NCBI GenBank assembly: GCA_025200525.1
Contig: CM045767.1
Location: 10,957,273-11,021,272, forward strand
Source: Camellia lanceoleosa
Lineage: Eukaryota > Streptophyta > Magnoliopsida > Ericales > Theaceae
Direction: 5' to 3'
Length of the DNA stretch: 64,000 bases
Position 1 is the first letter of the stretch, and each line of letters starts with the position of its first letter. The translations under genes and the position numbers were made by a program. The notes beneath the pieces were generated by a model that was not told the origin of the DNA, made no database searches, and saw only the letters and a list, made by a program, of their open reading frames with translations. This document shows positions 63,703 through 64,000 of the stretch, one piece after another.

Positions 63703-64000
63703 AAAATTATTTTTTTTTCTGTCCAAAATCAAAATCAAAATCGTCCTAAACAGATGAAATCAAAGTGAAAGACACAAATCAGGACATATAGATATAGATA
63801 TATACATAGATATAAATCAGGGCATCAAATCAAAATCCAAAATCTCAACAAATCAGGGCGTATAGATATACATATATAAATATATATATATATATATATA
63901 GAGAGAACTGACCTGTGCAGACAGATCTGTGAAGACGGAGAGACTCCTGGCCATCGCTTGCCGCCTTCGTGGTCAAGGCTCGTTATCGTGAGAAGTCGTG
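63703..64000. other. Flank of the retrotransposon, copy 2
   Basis: Counterpart of 34042-34333 with a (TA)n run at about 63864-63900. The last 80 bases differ by many small indels from copy 1 but are still alignable. Confidence 0.6.

Larger units (their letters stand above)
41793..64000 (+). repeat. Copy 2 of the ~22-kb direct duplication
   Basis: Collinear with 12218-34333 over the whole length to the window end. It shares every transposon junction, including CACTA right end + TTC and the LTR element + AAGTT. Confidence 0.92.

Noticed and set aside
1..64000. tRNA, rRNA and CRISPR arrays
   Set aside because: No stretch with tRNA A and B boxes in a foldable context, no rRNA similarity, and the regular repeats have no spacer pattern; the organism is a plant.

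Overview
The window is nuclear DNA of a flowering plant, most likely a eudicot. It is AT-rich, holds almost no intact genes and is packed with plant transposable elements: a CACTA (En/Spm) element, a MULE with a FAR1-type transposase, a Ty3/gypsy element of the Tat type, and many MITEs. Captured fragments of plant genes (a STRUBBELIG-type kinase, a MORN protein, a DEAD-box helicase, a TRAIP-like RING protein and a SEC14-like SFH protein) support this. The species cannot be named from the sequence.

Layout. 1-7173 is intergenic DNA with several MITEs; two of them have an unoccupied copy of their own target nearby, which fixes their ends exactly. 7177-15943 is a complete non-autonomous CACTA element (13-bp inverted termini, 3-bp target duplication TTC). 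It has no transposase and carries at least five gene fragments, all on the minus strand; the most upstream is the promoter/5'UTR/first exon of an SFH gene. 15947-20500 holds a decayed MULE: a FAR1/MULE transposase on plus, facing a GRF-zinc-finger/coiled-coil/membrane-tail ORF on minus. 22886-34036 is a complete but mutated Tat-type LTR retrotransposon on the minus strand (5-bp duplication AAGTT, PBS, PPT, gag, protease, RT, RNase H, second RNase H, integrase) with a long opposite-strand ORF between integrase and the 3' LTR. 34042-41692 is intergenic with more MITEs. 41693-41792 is a 100-N gap. 41793-64000 repeats 12218-34333 in the same order, orientation and insertion sites.

The 22-kb repeat is best explained as two overlapping contigs placed end to end (false duplication); a real tandem duplication is the alternative. 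Many differences between the copies are small indels clustered at CTG/CAG and other GC-bearing triplets, and each copy is the worse one in different places. That pattern suggests uncorrected long-read errors in heavily methylated transposon DNA, so frameshifts seen in only one copy should not be trusted. Stops present in both copies (many explained by C-to-T or G-to-A change) are real decay.

No intact cellular gene, tRNA, rRNA or CRISPR array was found. The most interesting biology is the CACTA element with its one-direction assembly of captured exons and a captured promoter, then the convergent GRF ORF of the MULE and the antisense ORF of the retrotransposon.
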